A stretch of DNA of 24,082 nucleotides from Parcubacteria group bacterium GW2011_GWB1_44_7 (GCA_000999175.1 LCJJ01000002.1:1-24082); one strand, 5' to 3'. Shown: positions 1-7,336, counted from the first letter of the stretch. A program made the numbers and translations. Notes: generated from the letters alone by a model not told the origin.

Positions 1-436
1 GGTAGCGGAAGAAAAAATTCACAATTTAGAAGAGGAATTGGCTCGGGCTTATGAGCGGCTGTCGAAACCAATGATAATAAATAATGAAGAATTTTTGGCT
101 GACGCGGCATTGTCGCTTGATGAAGTTAACGCCGATACTTATAAATTGATTGAAAAACTCTCGCCCTTTGGGACTGGTAATCCCAAACCGATTTTTTTAT
201 TGAGAAATGTTTCGCCGACGGCGGTGCGGCAATTCGGCCGCGAAAGCAATCACCTGGAAATTATTTTTGAAAACAGCCGGACTGAAAAAATATCCGCTAT
301 CGGTTTTTTTCAAAAAGCCGATAGTTTCGGCCGCCCGGTCGGAGTAGGTGAATCGCTTAATCTCGCGGCAACGTTGGAATGTTCTAATTTTCGCCGGACG
401 CCGGAAATTCGCTTGCGTCTGGTTGATATTTTTTGA
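1..436 (+). CDS. recJ: RecJ single-strand-specific exonuclease, C-terminal part (5' end outside window)
   Basis: The frame is open from base 2 to a TGA at 434-436, with no start needed inside the window. The peptide carries the RecJ OB-fold signature LSPFGTGNPKPIF followed by beta-rich sequence ending in LRLVDIF, which matches the end of RecJ. RecJ is a Mn-dependent 5'-3' exonuclease on single-stranded DNA acting in RecF-pathway recombination and mismatch and base excision repair; the DHH and DHHA1 catalytic domains lie upstream of the window. A TTG at 38 is a possible codon start but is clearly internal. The family call rests on the OB motif only. Confidence 0.85.
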   Translation, partial: VAEEKIHNLEEELARAYERLSKPMIINNEEFLADAALSLDEVNADTYKLIEKLSPFGTGNPKPIFLLRNVSPTAVRQFGRESNHLEIIFENSRTEKISAIGFFQKADSFGRPVGVGESLNLAATLECSNFRRTPEIRLRLVDIF

Positions 437-476
437 AAAACGCGGTAATTTGTTTTTAGAAAAACGAAAGGCTAAT

Positions 477-866
477 ATGAAAAAATTTCTGTTTGAGCTT
501 AGCGCGGCATTGGTCTCGCTACCAATCATTATGGTTGCGACTTTCAAGTTTGCGCCATACAACTGGTTTTGGCCAGTAACCGGAACGGCGGCGGTCATAT
601 CCGCTTTGTACATCAATTATCGGTTTTTCAAACTTTGGAGTCGACGTTGCGTTAAGTGCGGCAGTTTGAATATCGCTTATGAAAAACGGATGCGTCGGCC
701 AGATGGCGTTCCTCCCATTGGCAAAAGACTTGAGTGCGAAATTGTGATTATCTGTCACAATTATCGTTGCCCATTGTTTATGCGGGAAAGGGGTCGGGAC
801 TACCTCAAAGTCTTTACCGGTTTTGAACTTTGGTGGCGCCGTTTGAAAGGCGAGAGACTGCCCTAA
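477..866 (+). CDS. Small membrane protein with zinc-ribbon-like cysteines, unknown function
   Basis: This is a 129-residue protein. I chose the ATG at 477 because it follows an AAAGG Shine-Dalgarno-like sequence and opens a normal N-terminus; an in-frame upstream start at 348 would overlap recJ. Residues about 5-25 and 30-45 form two hydrophobic segments. The soluble part has CVKCG and a later CHNYRCP, the spacing of a four-cysteine zinc ribbon, ending in a basic tail. It lies 40 nt after recJ and ends about 27 nt before a strong terminator, so it is probably the last gene of the recJ transcript. I do not recognise the family. Confidence 0.7.
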   Translation: MKKFLFELSAALVSLPIIMVATFKFAPYNWFWPVTGTAAVISALYINYRFFKLWSRRCVKCGSLNIAYEKRMRRPDGVPPIGKRLECEIVIICHNYRCPLFMRERGRDYLKVFTGFELWWRRLKGERLP

Positions 867-893
867 CATTTAAATAGCGTCAAAATTTTCCAC

Positions 894-922
894 GCGTCCC
901 GAATTGTCGGGACGCTTTTTTT
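894..922 (+). terminator. Rho-independent terminator
   Basis: A perfect 9-bp stem (GCGTCCCGA at 894-902 and TCGGGACGC at 907-915) with a 4-nt loop is followed by seven T residues (916-922). It closes the recJ and zinc-ribbon gene transcript. Confidence 0.93.
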
Positions 923-935
923 AAAAAAACAAAAG

Positions 936-1023
936 CGGAGGAGGTGGGGATCGAACCCACGAACCGCTTTTTAGGCGGTTACGGTTTAGCAAACCGTCCC
1001 GTTAACCACTCCGGCACTCCTCC
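936..1023 (-). tRNA. tRNA-Ser (anticodon GCU)
   Basis: Read on the minus strand, the acceptor stem GGAGGAG (1023-1017) pairs with CTCCTCC (943-937). The anticodon stem ACGGT/ACCGT encloses the loop TTGCTAA, giving anticodon GCT, which reads AGC and AGU serine codons. A long variable arm (about CCGCCTAAAAAGCGG) follows, as expected for a class II serine tRNA. The T arm is GTGGG-TTCGATC-CCCAC and the discriminator at 936 is G, the serine identity base. CCA is not encoded. The gene begins 2 nt downstream of the GIY-YIG stop codon on the same strand. Confidence 0.96.
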
Positions 1024-1025
1024 AA

Positions 1026-1295
1026 TTATTTTTCTTTATCAACATTACTACTTTTTTGAAACAAATACTTAATTCGTTCTTTGCCTTTCCCAGATTTCAA
1101 AAATTTCTCTTCACGCAAGGCATCACTTTTGTTGAGAAAAGCTTCATAATAAATCAATCCCCATGGCCCGCCGGTTCTTGTTGAATCTGTCTTTCCGGAG
1201 TTATGTTCGTCAATCCGAGCTCGCAAATTGCCAGTGAACCCTTTATACAGTTTACCAGTCCGAAGGCTTTTTAGTATATAGACATAATAAAACAT
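1026..1295 (-). CDS. GIY-YIG nuclease superfamily protein (UPF0213/YhbQ-like)
   Basis: This is an 89-residue protein. I chose the ATG at 1295 because it gives MFYYVYILKSLRTGKLYKG, the normal start of single-domain GIY-YIG proteins; the longer frame to 1454 translates the hairpin-rich leader. Seen are Y-V-Y-I-L (the GIY position), Y-K-G-F-T (the YIG position), R-A-R-I-D-E-H-N-S-G-K, and the late ALREEKFLKSGKGKERI tail typical of the family. The fold is that of homing and repair endonucleases, but the role of these short stand-alone versions is unclear. The stop lies 2 nt from the 5' end of tRNA-Ser, so the two are probably co-transcribed. Confidence 0.88.
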   Translation of the reverse strand: MFYYVYILKSLRTGKLYKGFTGNLRARIDEHNSGKTDSTRTGGPWGLIYYEAFLNKSDALREEKFLKSGKGKERIKYLFQKSSNVDKEK

Positions 1296-1310
1296 ACAAA
1301 ATGCTTTTTT

Positions 1311-1411
1311 ACCACTTCGGCCCGAGGCCGACCAGCCTTGGGCTGGCCGGCACTCCTCCCTAATCCACCGAAGGTGGACGGGCGAACATCTGCTTAACAG
1401 ATGTTCTAGCC
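1311..1411 (-). repeat. Hairpin-rich leader with a split tRNA-Ser 5' fragment
   Basis: Four hairpins lie in tandem upstream of the GIY-YIG gene: CGGCC/GGCCG (1318-1322, 1326-1330), CCAGCC/GGCTGG (1332-1337, 1341-1346), TCCACC/GGTGGA (1364-1369, 1373-1378) and a 9-bp stem GAACATCTG/CAGATGTTC (1384-1392, 1398-1406). On the minus strand, 1359-1347 reads GGAGGAGTGCCGG, identical to the first 13 nt of the adjacent tRNA-Ser. After a 30-nt hairpin insert, 1316-1311 reads AGTGGT, the next 6 nt of the tRNA. Either a structured leader or a mobile palindrome in a duplicated tRNA fragment would fit. Confidence 0.6.
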
Positions 1412-1535
1412 AAATAACTAAATACAAGATATCACAATAGCGAAGTTTTTCCACTTTGCCCTTTGTCAGTAGAGTAGTATACTCTTGTTAAGGTTTTTCA
1501 GTCATTAGAAATTAGTAATTAGAAATTTTAGTATT

Positions 1536-2063
1536 GTGTTTACCGACCCGGAAAAAAATTTGGAGCAATTTGATTTGCAGAAGGGAATGCGGGTGGCGGA
1601 TTTTGGCTCCGGCAGCGGTTTTTACGCTACTACCGCCGCCCGATTGGTCGGCGATAAAGGCAAAGTGTTTGCCGTTGATATTCAGAAGGATTTGTTGACG
1701 CGATTGAAAAAAGACGCGGCGGCGAAAAAATTGCTGAACATTGAAATTATCTGGGGTGATTTGGAAAAAGCGGGCGGGGCGAAATTAAAAGACGGTTCGG
1801 TAGACCGAGCGATAATTTCCAACTTGCTGTTTCAAATCGGCGAAAAAGAAAATTTAGTCAAAGAAGCGGCGCGGGCGCTGAAACCCAATGGCAAAGTTTT
1901 GGCGATTGATTGGACCGATTCCTTCGGCGGTCTTGGTCCGCAAGAAAAAGACGTTTTTGGCAAAGCCGCGGCGCAAACGTTGTTTGAAACCGCCGGTTTT
2001 GTTTTGGAACGAACGATTGCCGCCGGCGCTCATCATTATGGTTTAGTGTTTGCGAAAAAATAG
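1536..2063 (+). CDS. Class I SAM-dependent methyltransferase
   Basis: This is a 175-residue protein that starts at a GTG (1536). Motif I is present as V-A-D-F-G-S-G-S-G-F-Y (about residues 20-30), followed by the acidic ribose-binding residue in AVDIQ, motif II as DGSVDRAIISNLLF, and a post-motif strand KVLAIDW. These define a Rossmann-fold class I methyltransferase of the Methyltransf_11/UbiE-like type. The substrate cannot be told from sequence. It ends 1 nt before the next ATG, so it is likely translated with the solute-binding protein gene. No clear ribosome-binding site precedes it. Confidence 0.85.
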   Translation: MFTDPEKNLEQFDLQKGMRVADFGSGSGFYATTAARLVGDKGKVFAVDIQKDLLTRLKKDAAAKKLLNIEIIWGDLEKAGGAKLKDGSVDRAIISNLLFQIGEKENLVKEAARALKPNGKVLAIDWTDSFGGLGPQEKDVFGKAAAQTLFETAGFVLERTIAAGAHHYGLVFAKK

Positions 2064-2064
2064 T

Positions 2065-3330
2065 ATGGATTTCAAAAAAATTTCAATTTTCCAAATAATT
2101 TTAATCGCCGTTTTTGTCGTGGCCGCCATCGGCGGTCTGATTCTTTTTGCCAGATACAAGGGCTCTTCGGCGGCGCAAAATTTGCCGCTCGCCGAAATTT
2201 GGGGCGTGATACCGGCCGGGCAATTTTCCGCGATTAAAGAAGCTTTCCAAAGCGATGAGACTTTTAAAATTAATTACACCGAAAAATCAGCGTCGGTTTT
2301 TTACGGCAATTTAATAGAAGCGTTGGCGGCCGGCAATGGTCCCGACCTCATCATCATCCCCGAAAATCTTTTGTCCAAATTGCGCTCCAAAATTTTTACC
2401 ATCGCCTTTGAAACGATGTCCGAAAGAATTTTCCGCGACACTTATTTTGACGAGGGTGAATTGTTTTTGACGACCGATGGCATTGCCGCTTTGCCCTTTA
2501 GCGTTGACCCGCTGATAATGTATTGGAATCGCGACACTTTCGCTTCGGCCGGTTTGGCGAAACCGCCCGCCGTTTGGGACGAATTTATCTCTTTGGCCCA
2601 AACGCTGACCGACAAGGATTTGAACGGCAATGTTTTTCGGAGCGCCGTGGCTTTGGGCGAGTTTGACAATATCGTTAACGCCAAGGAAATTTTATCGGCT
2701 TTATTTCTTCAAATTGGCGCCCCGCCGCTCGCCGCGAGCGGCGGGGCCAACAACGCCGCCGGCGCAACCGCCTTGAATTTCTATACCCAATTTTCCAATC
2801 CGCTCGGTTTGACTTATTCTTGGAATAAAAGTCTGCCTAATTCGTCTGACGCGTTTCTTGCCGGTGATTTGGCAATTTATTTCGGCTTTGCTTCCGAACT
2901 GCCGATTTTGCGGGCAAAAAATCCCAACCTTTATTTTGACGTCGCTCCTTTTCCTCAACCGAAAAATGCGAAAAAATCTCTAACTTTCGGCAAGCTTTAC
3001 GGCGTATCGGTCTTAAAATCATCACGTGATATCGCTAATTCCGCCCGCACCGCTTTTTTGCTGACCTCCAATCAAGCGCTCAAGGCCTTCAGTCAAAAAA
3101 GTGGTTTGCCGCCCGTTCGGCGCGATTTGCTGGCGGCGAAACCGACCGACGCTTTCGGCGCGTTGTTCTACGACGCGGCTTTGAAATCGCGCGGCTGGCT
3201 TGACCCCGATTACTGGGCGACCGCGGCGGCTTTCAAAGAAATGATTGAGTCGGTTTCGTCGGGCAAGGCCCGACCGACCGAAGCGGTGAGTAAGATGGAG
3301 CAGGAGATTAATAAGCTTATAGCCAGATAG
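2065..3330 (+). CDS. Membrane-anchored extracellular solute-binding protein (SBP_bac_1-like)
   Basis: This is a 421-residue protein. I chose the ATG at 2065, 1 nt after the methyltransferase stop. Residues about 10-30 form a single hydrophobic anchor without a lipobox cysteine. The rest resembles carbohydrate-type ABC solute-binding proteins: GNGPDLIIIPENLL, the hinge region LPFSVDPLIMYWNRDTFASAG, WDEFISLAQTLTDKD and a late FLLTSNQALKAFSQKSGLPPVRRD segment. No permease or ATPase gene is adjacent, so the transport partner is elsewhere or absent. It lies just upstream of a pilin-like gene (27-nt gap). Confidence 0.83.
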   Translation: MDFKKISIFQIILIAVFVVAAIGGLILFARYKGSSAAQNLPLAEIWGVIPAGQFSAIKEAFQSDETFKINYTEKSASVFYGNLIEALAAGNGPDLIIIPENLLSKLRSKIFTIAFETMSERIFRDTYFDEGELFLTTDGIAALPFSVDPLIMYWNRDTFASAGLAKPPAVWDEFISLAQTLTDKDLNGNVFRSAVALGEFDNIVNAKEILSALFLQIGAPPLAASGGANNAAGATALNFYTQFSNPLGLTYSWNKSLPNSSDAFLAGDLAIYFGFASELPILRAKNPNLYFDVAPFPQPKNAKKSLTFGKLYGVSVLKSSRDIANSARTAFLLTSNQALKAFSQKSGLPPVRRDLLAAKPTDAFGALFYDAALKSRGWLDPDYWATAAAFKEMIESVSSGKARPTEAVSKMEQEINKLIAR

Positions 3331-3357
3331 CCGCGTTAGCTTCACTAGCCTTAAAAA

Positions 3358-3816
3358 ATGCGCCCAATAATTATTTTAGCAACTGCCGTTTTGATTTTTG
3401 TCGCCCTCGCGGCGCCTTTTTCCGCCCAAGCCGCTTGGGTGCCGGGACAACCTGTAGTACCTTGTGACGGTAGCACAGCTAAACCTTGCGATTTCAATGC
3501 TTTGATAGTTCTCGCCAACAACATTATTTCCATCGCCATTTATCTGGCAATTCTGGTTGCCGTAGCAATGTTCGCTTACGCCGGTTTTCTTTACCTGACT
3601 TCCGCCGGCGACACCGGCAAAATGAAACAAGCCCACACCATTTTCACCAATGCCGCCGTCGGTTTCATTTTCGTCCTCGCCGCTTGGCTGATTATCACTT
3701 TAATTTTGAGTGCGTTGGCTTCAAGAGAGTTTTGTCAGTCAGGTGCGGCCAAAATTGTTATGAGCGAAGCGCAGATAACTGAATGTTTAAAGAAAAAACC
3801 TGCCGCATCTCCATAA
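3358..3816 (+). CDS. Pilin-like integral membrane protein (TrbC/VirB2-like)
   Basis: This is a 152-residue protein. It has a cleavable signal sequence ending near AQAA (residues 22-25), then a short cysteine-containing region (VPCDGSTAKPCDF) and two long hydrophobic segments (about residues 52-78 and 95-118) joined by the short polar loop TSAGDTGKMKQA. That layout, with the G-D-x-x-K-x-x-x-A loop, is that of the short TrbC/VirB2 major pilins common in Patescibacteria. The C-terminus adds a second Cys pair (FCQSG and ITECLKKK). It shares loop and layout with the proteins at 15154, 17266 and 17769. Role in a type IV secretion or pilus machine is inferred. Confidence 0.75.
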   Translation: MRPIIILATAVLIFVALAAPFSAQAAWVPGQPVVPCDGSTAKPCDFNALIVLANNIISIAIYLAILVAVAMFAYAGFLYLTSAGDTGKMKQAHTIFTNAAVGFIFVLAAWLIITLILSALASREFCQSGAAKIVMSEAQITECLKKKPAASP

Positions 3817-3877
3817 TTAAGAAATCGGTCTACGAATCAAACTTGAAACTTGAAAATTTATTTTTGGCTTCACGGGG

Positions 3878-3927
3878 TGATATTTGCTACAATGATTTTG
3901 TCGCCCAAGCCACGCGTAGATTTAAGG
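3878..3927 (+). repeat. 50-bp direct repeat, copy A (upstream of ATPase gene)
   Basis: This matches 5234-5283 at 47 of 50 positions. The copies lie either side of the AAA ATPase gene in the same orientation. Each begins around a TACAAT -10-like hexamer (3887-3892 here) and ends TAGATTTAAGG, so a promoter may be part of the repeat. Confidence 0.9.
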
Positions 3928-3929
3928 GG

Positions 3930-3938
3930 TGTGGATAA
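3930..3938 (-). promoter_or_regulatory. Perfect DnaA-box-like 9-mer
   Basis: On the minus strand this reads TTATCCACA, the consensus DnaA box. It is a single site, directly after repeat copy A and upstream of the ATPase gene. Binding is inferred only. Confidence 0.35.
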
Positions 3939-3979
3939 ATACCCTTGATTTGCTTGGTACTATTTGTATAATTTTACTA

Positions 3980-3998
3980 AAAATAGTAGCACTATTTT
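3980..3998. repeat. Short perfect inverted repeat upstream of ATPase gene
   Basis: AAAATAGT (3980-3987) and ACTATTTT (3991-3998) form a perfect 8-bp inverted repeat with spacer AGC, about 40 nt upstream of the ATPase start. It could be an operator or a weak hairpin. Confidence 0.5.
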
Positions 3999-4037
3999 AA
4001 ATCCGTCTATAATTTTAGTCATTTTAACCAAAATATC

Positions 4038-5219
4038 GTGATATATCAACGAAAATTGTACAAACCATTAAAAGAGCACCTGGAGACAAATCATATCACC
4101 GTGCTTACCGGTATGCGACGTACCGGAAAGACCACCTTAGTCAAACAATTACTTACTGAGATTGAATCAAAAAATAAAATCTACATTGACTTGCAGATTC
4201 TTTCCAACCAGGACATTTTCGCGCCGAGAAATTTTGAAGCTATTATTGAAGAGTTTAAAAAGAAAGGTTTGTCTTTTGCCGAAAGGGCGTATGTTGTGAT
4301 TGATGAGATTCAATTGGTTAGAGAAATACCGGGAATCTTAAAATACCTGTATGACAATTACAATGTGAAATTTATCGTTACCGGCTCAAGTTCGTATTAC
4401 ATGAAAAATCTTTTTACTGAATCCTTGGCCGGCAGGAAAAGAATATTTGAACTGTTCCCTCTGGATTTTGGGGAATTTTTGATCTTCAAAAATATTAAAG
4501 CTTCGGCCAGCGCGAATTTTTTTGACGATAAAATCACTAATTTTGAATATAGCTGGCTTGAACAATATTATAAAGAATATGTAAAATTTGGCGGTTTTCC
4601 TGAAGTGGTTTTGGCCGCTACGGAAAAAGAAAAAATGGAATTACTTGATGAAATTATAAGTTCATACGTCAATCTTGACGTGGTTTCTTTGGCGGATTTT
4701 TCCAATAGACAAAACGCTTACGCCATAATGAAAATGCTGGCGGGTCGGGTTGGCGCCAAACTGGATTACTCTAAATTATCAAGATTAAGCGGTTTGCCCC
4801 GTCAAGATGTTCAGAATTACGTCAATTTGTTTGAAGGTTCTTATCTCATTTCAACAATTCCAGTGTTGACCAAAAATCCCGATAGGGAAATAGTCAAAGC
4901 GCAAAAATTATATTTTTGCGACAGCGGTTTGCTCGGTATTTTGGCCGATGTCGGCAGTGGTGTGAGATTTGAGAATAGCGTTTACGCTCAATTGCGGCAG
5001 TTGGGTGAAATCAGATATTACGCTCTTAGAAATGGGAAAGAAATAGATTTTATATTAAAAGAGAAAATTGCTTTTGAGGTTAAGGAAACACCGACAGAGA
5101 TAGATAGAAGTAATTTGGCAAGTACAGCGAAAATGGCGGGCATTGATAAATACCGCCTCGTCGGAAAAAATAAAGCGCCGAATTTTGAAGATTACATTTG
5201 GGGCGGAAGCATCAGGTGA
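4038..5219 (+). CDS. AAA-family ATPase with DUF4143 domain
   Basis: This is a 393-residue protein starting at GTG (4038). It has Walker A GMRRTGKT (residues 25-32), Walker B VVIDE (86-90), a VTGSSS sensor strand (114-119) and the LAGR motif typical of this family, then the DUF4143 region with a helical middle part and the C-terminal GKEIDFIL ... FEVKET. That last pair has the D...E-x-K pattern of a PD-(D/E)XK nuclease-like fold. Members are widespread in archaea and CPR bacteria, their function is not established, and they are often scattered like mobile cargo. The gene is flanked by 50-bp direct repeats. Confidence 0.88.
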   Translation: MIYQRKLYKPLKEHLETNHITVLTGMRRTGKTTLVKQLLTEIESKNKIYIDLQILSNQDIFAPRNFEAIIEEFKKKGLSFAERAYVVIDEIQLVREIPGILKYLYDNYNVKFIVTGSSSYYMKNLFTESLAGRKRIFELFPLDFGEFLIFKNIKASASANFFDDKITNFEYSWLEQYYKEYVKFGGFPEVVLAATEKEKMELLDEIISSYVNLDVVSLADFSNRQNAYAIMKMLAGRVGAKLDYSKLSRLSGLPRQDVQNYVNLFEGSYLISTIPVLTKNPDREIVKAQKLYFCDSGLLGILADVGSGVRFENSVYAQLRQLGEIRYYALRNGKEIDFILKEKIAFEVKETPTEIDRSNLASTAKMAGIDKYRLVGKNKAPNFEDYIWGGSIR

Positions 5220-5233
5220 TTTGTTCTGGCGAA

Positions 5234-5283
5234 TGATTTTTGCTACAATGATTTTGCCGCTCAAGCCACGCGTAGATTTAAGG
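5234..5283 (+). repeat. 50-bp direct repeat, copy B (downstream of ATPase gene)
   Basis: This is the partner of 3878-3927, with 3 mismatches in 50 nt. It starts 15 nt after the ATPase stop and carries the same TACAAT hexamer (5244-5249), here with TTGTTC at 5221-5226 and a 17-nt spacer, so it may drive transcription of the next gene. Confidence 0.9.
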
Positions 5284-5380
5284 TTTATTCCTTTCTGGTT
5301 AAGGGGGAACCATGCTACGTTAAACCGCTGGGCGGCTTTCTTTACTTGTGATACTATTGAAGCGTAACCAAAAACATTTC

Positions 5381-5794
5381 ATGTTGTTGTCGTTTAAAAA
5401 AATTATCAGCGCTTTCGTTTTAGCGTCGTTCCTAATGATAGCGCTTTTCAGTTTCACTTTTATGATGACTGCGGACGGACGGATGGCCGGCAATTGTCCC
5501 TTTTCTGTTATGGGCGCCTCGCTTTGTCCGCAAGGGACGCTGGCTCTAGCCGTTCATCATATTTCCGCCTACCGCTCATTTTTTAATGTATTTGTAAATT
5601 CCGGCATCACGGCAATCATTATTTTTGCTCTGCTTTTGGCGCTCGGCGCGATGTTCAAACTTGCCGCCAGTCCGCCCTTATCTCGGCCGTTGGTTATAAT
5701 CGGCGGCCTCCATGATTTTCAGCCCGTCATTTCACATAAAAGAAAAATAACACGCTGGCTTGCTCTTCTGGAAAACAGCCCGTCTTTGGTCTAA
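5381..5794 (+). CDS. Small integral membrane protein with conserved-looking cysteines, unknown
   Basis: This is a 137-residue protein. I chose the ATG at 5381 because it directly precedes a hydrophobic N-terminus (LLSFKKIISAFVLASFLMIALF); a GTG at 5348 would add 11 mostly polar residues. There are two membrane segments (about residues 8-30 and 70-92), separated by a loop with NCPFSVMGASLCPQG and HHISAYRSFF. Two cysteines and a His pair in an extracytoplasmic loop fit metal or thiol chemistry, in line with the DUF1573, CcdA and CopA genes that follow. I do not recognise a named family. Confidence 0.6.
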   Translation: MLLSFKKIISAFVLASFLMIALFSFTFMMTADGRMAGNCPFSVMGASLCPQGTLALAVHHISAYRSFFNVFVNSGITAIIIFALLLALGAMFKLAASPPLSRPLVIIGGLHDFQPVISHKRKITRWLALLENSPSLV

Positions 5795-5837
5795 TGACAT
5801 CCAATCGCTCTTTCCCAAGAACGATCTTGAGATGTCA
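5795..5837 (+). other. Imperfect hairpin after the small membrane protein gene
   Basis: TGACATC (5795-5801) and GATGTCA (5831-5837) form a perfect 7-bp outer stem with a shorter ATCG/CGAT stem inside. No T-run follows, so it is not a canonical terminator; it could stabilise or attenuate the mRNA between the two genes. Confidence 0.4.
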
Positions 5838-5884
5838 AATCCTTACCGGTGTTTTTTCCGCATTATCAAGTTAATAATAATTTT

Positions 5885-6400
5885 ATGAAAACAAAAACAA
5901 TTACTAGCGTTCTCGTAATAATTCTAGTTTTTGCCGGCCTATTTGTTTGGGGTTATTACGCCCAAAAGGGCAGCAAGGCTTCCGTTCAGGGCGTTGGCAA
6001 TTCTAATAATTCCGTAAGTTTGCTTGTCGTTTCGGAAACCATTTATGACTTCGGCGCCATCTCAATGAAAAACGGCGATGTTAGCAAGGAATTTACTATT
6101 ACTAATCCGACCGGCGCGGATATTTCGTTGAAAACGGTTGTAACTTCTTGTATGTGCACCGCCGCTTTTGTGATTAAACCGGACGGTAGCGCTAAAGGGC
6201 CGTTTGGCATGGTTGGTATGGGTTATGCGCCGCCGATTGATGAAATTATCAAAGCCGGCGAGAGCCTCGTTGTTCGCGCGGTTTTTGACCCCAACGCTCA
6301 CGGTCCGGCCGGTGTCGGCATGATAGACAGATTCATTACTCTGACCGATGGCGCCGGTGGCACGATTAATCTTGAAATAAAAGCGTTGGTTACTCCTTAA
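5885..6400 (+). CDS. DUF1573 family exported protein
   Basis: This is a 171-residue protein. I chose the ATG at 5885 because it starts MKTKTITS followed by a membrane anchor (about residues 6-27). The body is the DUF1573 Ig-like fold: YDFGAISMKNGDVSKEFTI, NPTGADISLKTVVTSCMCTA (the CxC of the family) and FDPNAHGPAGVGMIDR, ending in a beta strand. DUF1573 proteins sit outside the membrane and often neighbour thiol-redox and copper genes. The CMC motif may bind metal or be a redox client of the CcdA-like protein encoded downstream; that link is inferred from context. Confidence 0.85.
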   Translation: MKTKTITSVLVIILVFAGLFVWGYYAQKGSKASVQGVGNSNNSVSLLVVSETIYDFGAISMKNGDVSKEFTITNPTGADISLKTVVTSCMCTAAFVIKPDGSAKGPFGMVGMGYAPPIDEIIKAGESLVVRAVFDPNAHGPAGVGMIDRFITLTDGAGGTINLEIKALVTP

Positions 6401-6407
6401 CATTTCA

Positions 6408-6542
6408 TGAATTACAAAACTCTTTCTCGGCGCAGGTTTGTCGGAGCACGGATATTTTTCTACTGAAAAATTCCTCGTGTTCGCGCCAGTCGCGCTCGCA
6501 AGCCTCCGCCAAACCTACGCCTTCGACGAGTTTCGTAATTCA
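6408..6542. repeat. Long imperfect palindromic element, copy 1
   Basis: The outer arms 6408-6446 and 6504-6542 are complementary at 31 of 39 positions, starting TGAATTAC and ending GTAATTCA. They enclose a 57-nt core (6447-6503) with its own 7-bp hairpin closed by the loop TACT. The core matches 22230-22286 at 51 of 57 positions, and four of the six changes form two compensated base pairs. The element fills the gap between the DUF1573 and CcdA genes. Confidence 0.85.
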
Positions 6543-6552
6543 CAGTAACATT

Positions 6553-7332
6553 ATGAACAAACTCATTATTATTATCGGTATAGTATTAGCCGCCATTCTG
6601 GGAGTGGTGATTCTCAAATTCAGTCCGGGCTTTTCCGATTTTCTTTGGCAAGTAAGCAACGGCGGAATTTGGCTTTTACCGTTAGTGGTTTTCTCGGCGC
6701 TTTTGGACAGCGTTCATCCGTGTTCGTTCTCAATTCTGCTCATCACCATCGCTTTTCTTTTCAGTTTGCAACTGACGCGGAAGAAAATTCTCCAAATCGG
6801 CGGGCTCTATATCGCCGGCATTTTCGCCGCTTATTTCACGATTGGCGTCGGTCTGCTTAAAGTGCTCCATATTTTCAATGTGCCGCATTTTATGGGCAAG
6901 CTTGGCGCGGCCATGCTTATCATTTTTGGTTTATTGAATTTGCTCGGCGCGCTTATTCCAAAATTCCCAATCAAATTGAAAATTCCCGAAGCGGCGCATC
7001 GTTCCATGGGCAAACTTATCAATACGGTATCTCTACCCGCCGCTTTCGCTCTCGGTCTTTTGGTCGGTCTCTGTCAATTTCCGTGTATGGGCGGTCCGTA
7101 CCTTATGGTTATCGGTTTGCTTCATGACCAAGCAACTTATTTCAAAGGTTTCGGTTATCTCGTCCTCTATAATATTATTCTAGTCGCGCCGTTGGCTATC
7201 ACTCTTTGGATTGCCGCCAATCCATTGCTCTTGGACAAAATTAAAGAATGGAAACAAACACAAATGAAAAACGTTCACTTTTGGGCCGGTCTGGCCATGA
7301 TTATTATCGGCGCTTTAATTTTATTCATCTAA
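6553..7332 (+). CDS. ccdA: CcdA/DsbD-like transmembrane thiol-disulfide carrier
   Basis: This is a 259-residue protein with about seven hydrophobic segments. It shows the two family cysteine motifs: SVHPCSFS (about residue 57) and CQFPCMGGPY (about 173-182), each in a membrane helix with nearby prolines. CcdA and the DsbD membrane domain pass electrons from cytoplasmic thioredoxin to extracytoplasmic thiol proteins. Here the likely partners are the neighbouring Cys-containing DUF1573 and 7337 proteins. No cytochrome c maturation gene is seen, so a haem role is doubtful. It starts 10 nt after the palindromic element and ends 4 nt before the next gene. Confidence 0.86.
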   Translation: MNKLIIIIGIVLAAILGVVILKFSPGFSDFLWQVSNGGIWLLPLVVFSALLDSVHPCSFSILLITIAFLFSLQLTRKKILQIGGLYIAGIFAAYFTIGVGLLKVLHIFNVPHFMGKLGAAMLIIFGLLNLLGALIPKFPIKLKIPEAAHRSMGKLINTVSLPAAFALGLLVGLCQFPCMGGPYLMVIGLLHDQATYFKGFGYLVLYNIILVAPLAITLWIAANPLLLDKIKEWKQTQMKNVHFWAGLAMIIIGALILFI

Positions 7333-7336
7333 AAAT

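Noticed and set aside
348..476. In-frame upstream extension of the zinc-ribbon membrane protein
   Set aside because: It overlaps the well-supported recJ frame and lacks a ribosome-binding site; the ATG at 477 has one.
1296..1454. N-terminal extension of the GIY-YIG protein
   Set aside because: It translates the hairpin-rich leader; family members start at the MFYYVYILKS equivalent.
1504..1529. ATTAGAA direct repeats before the methyltransferase gene
   Set aside because: Short AT-rich repeats of this kind are expected by chance in such spacers.
5284..5345. Terminator after repeat copy B (AAACCGC/GCGGCTTT region)
   Set aside because: The stem is short with a bulge and the T-run is interrupted, so support is too weak.
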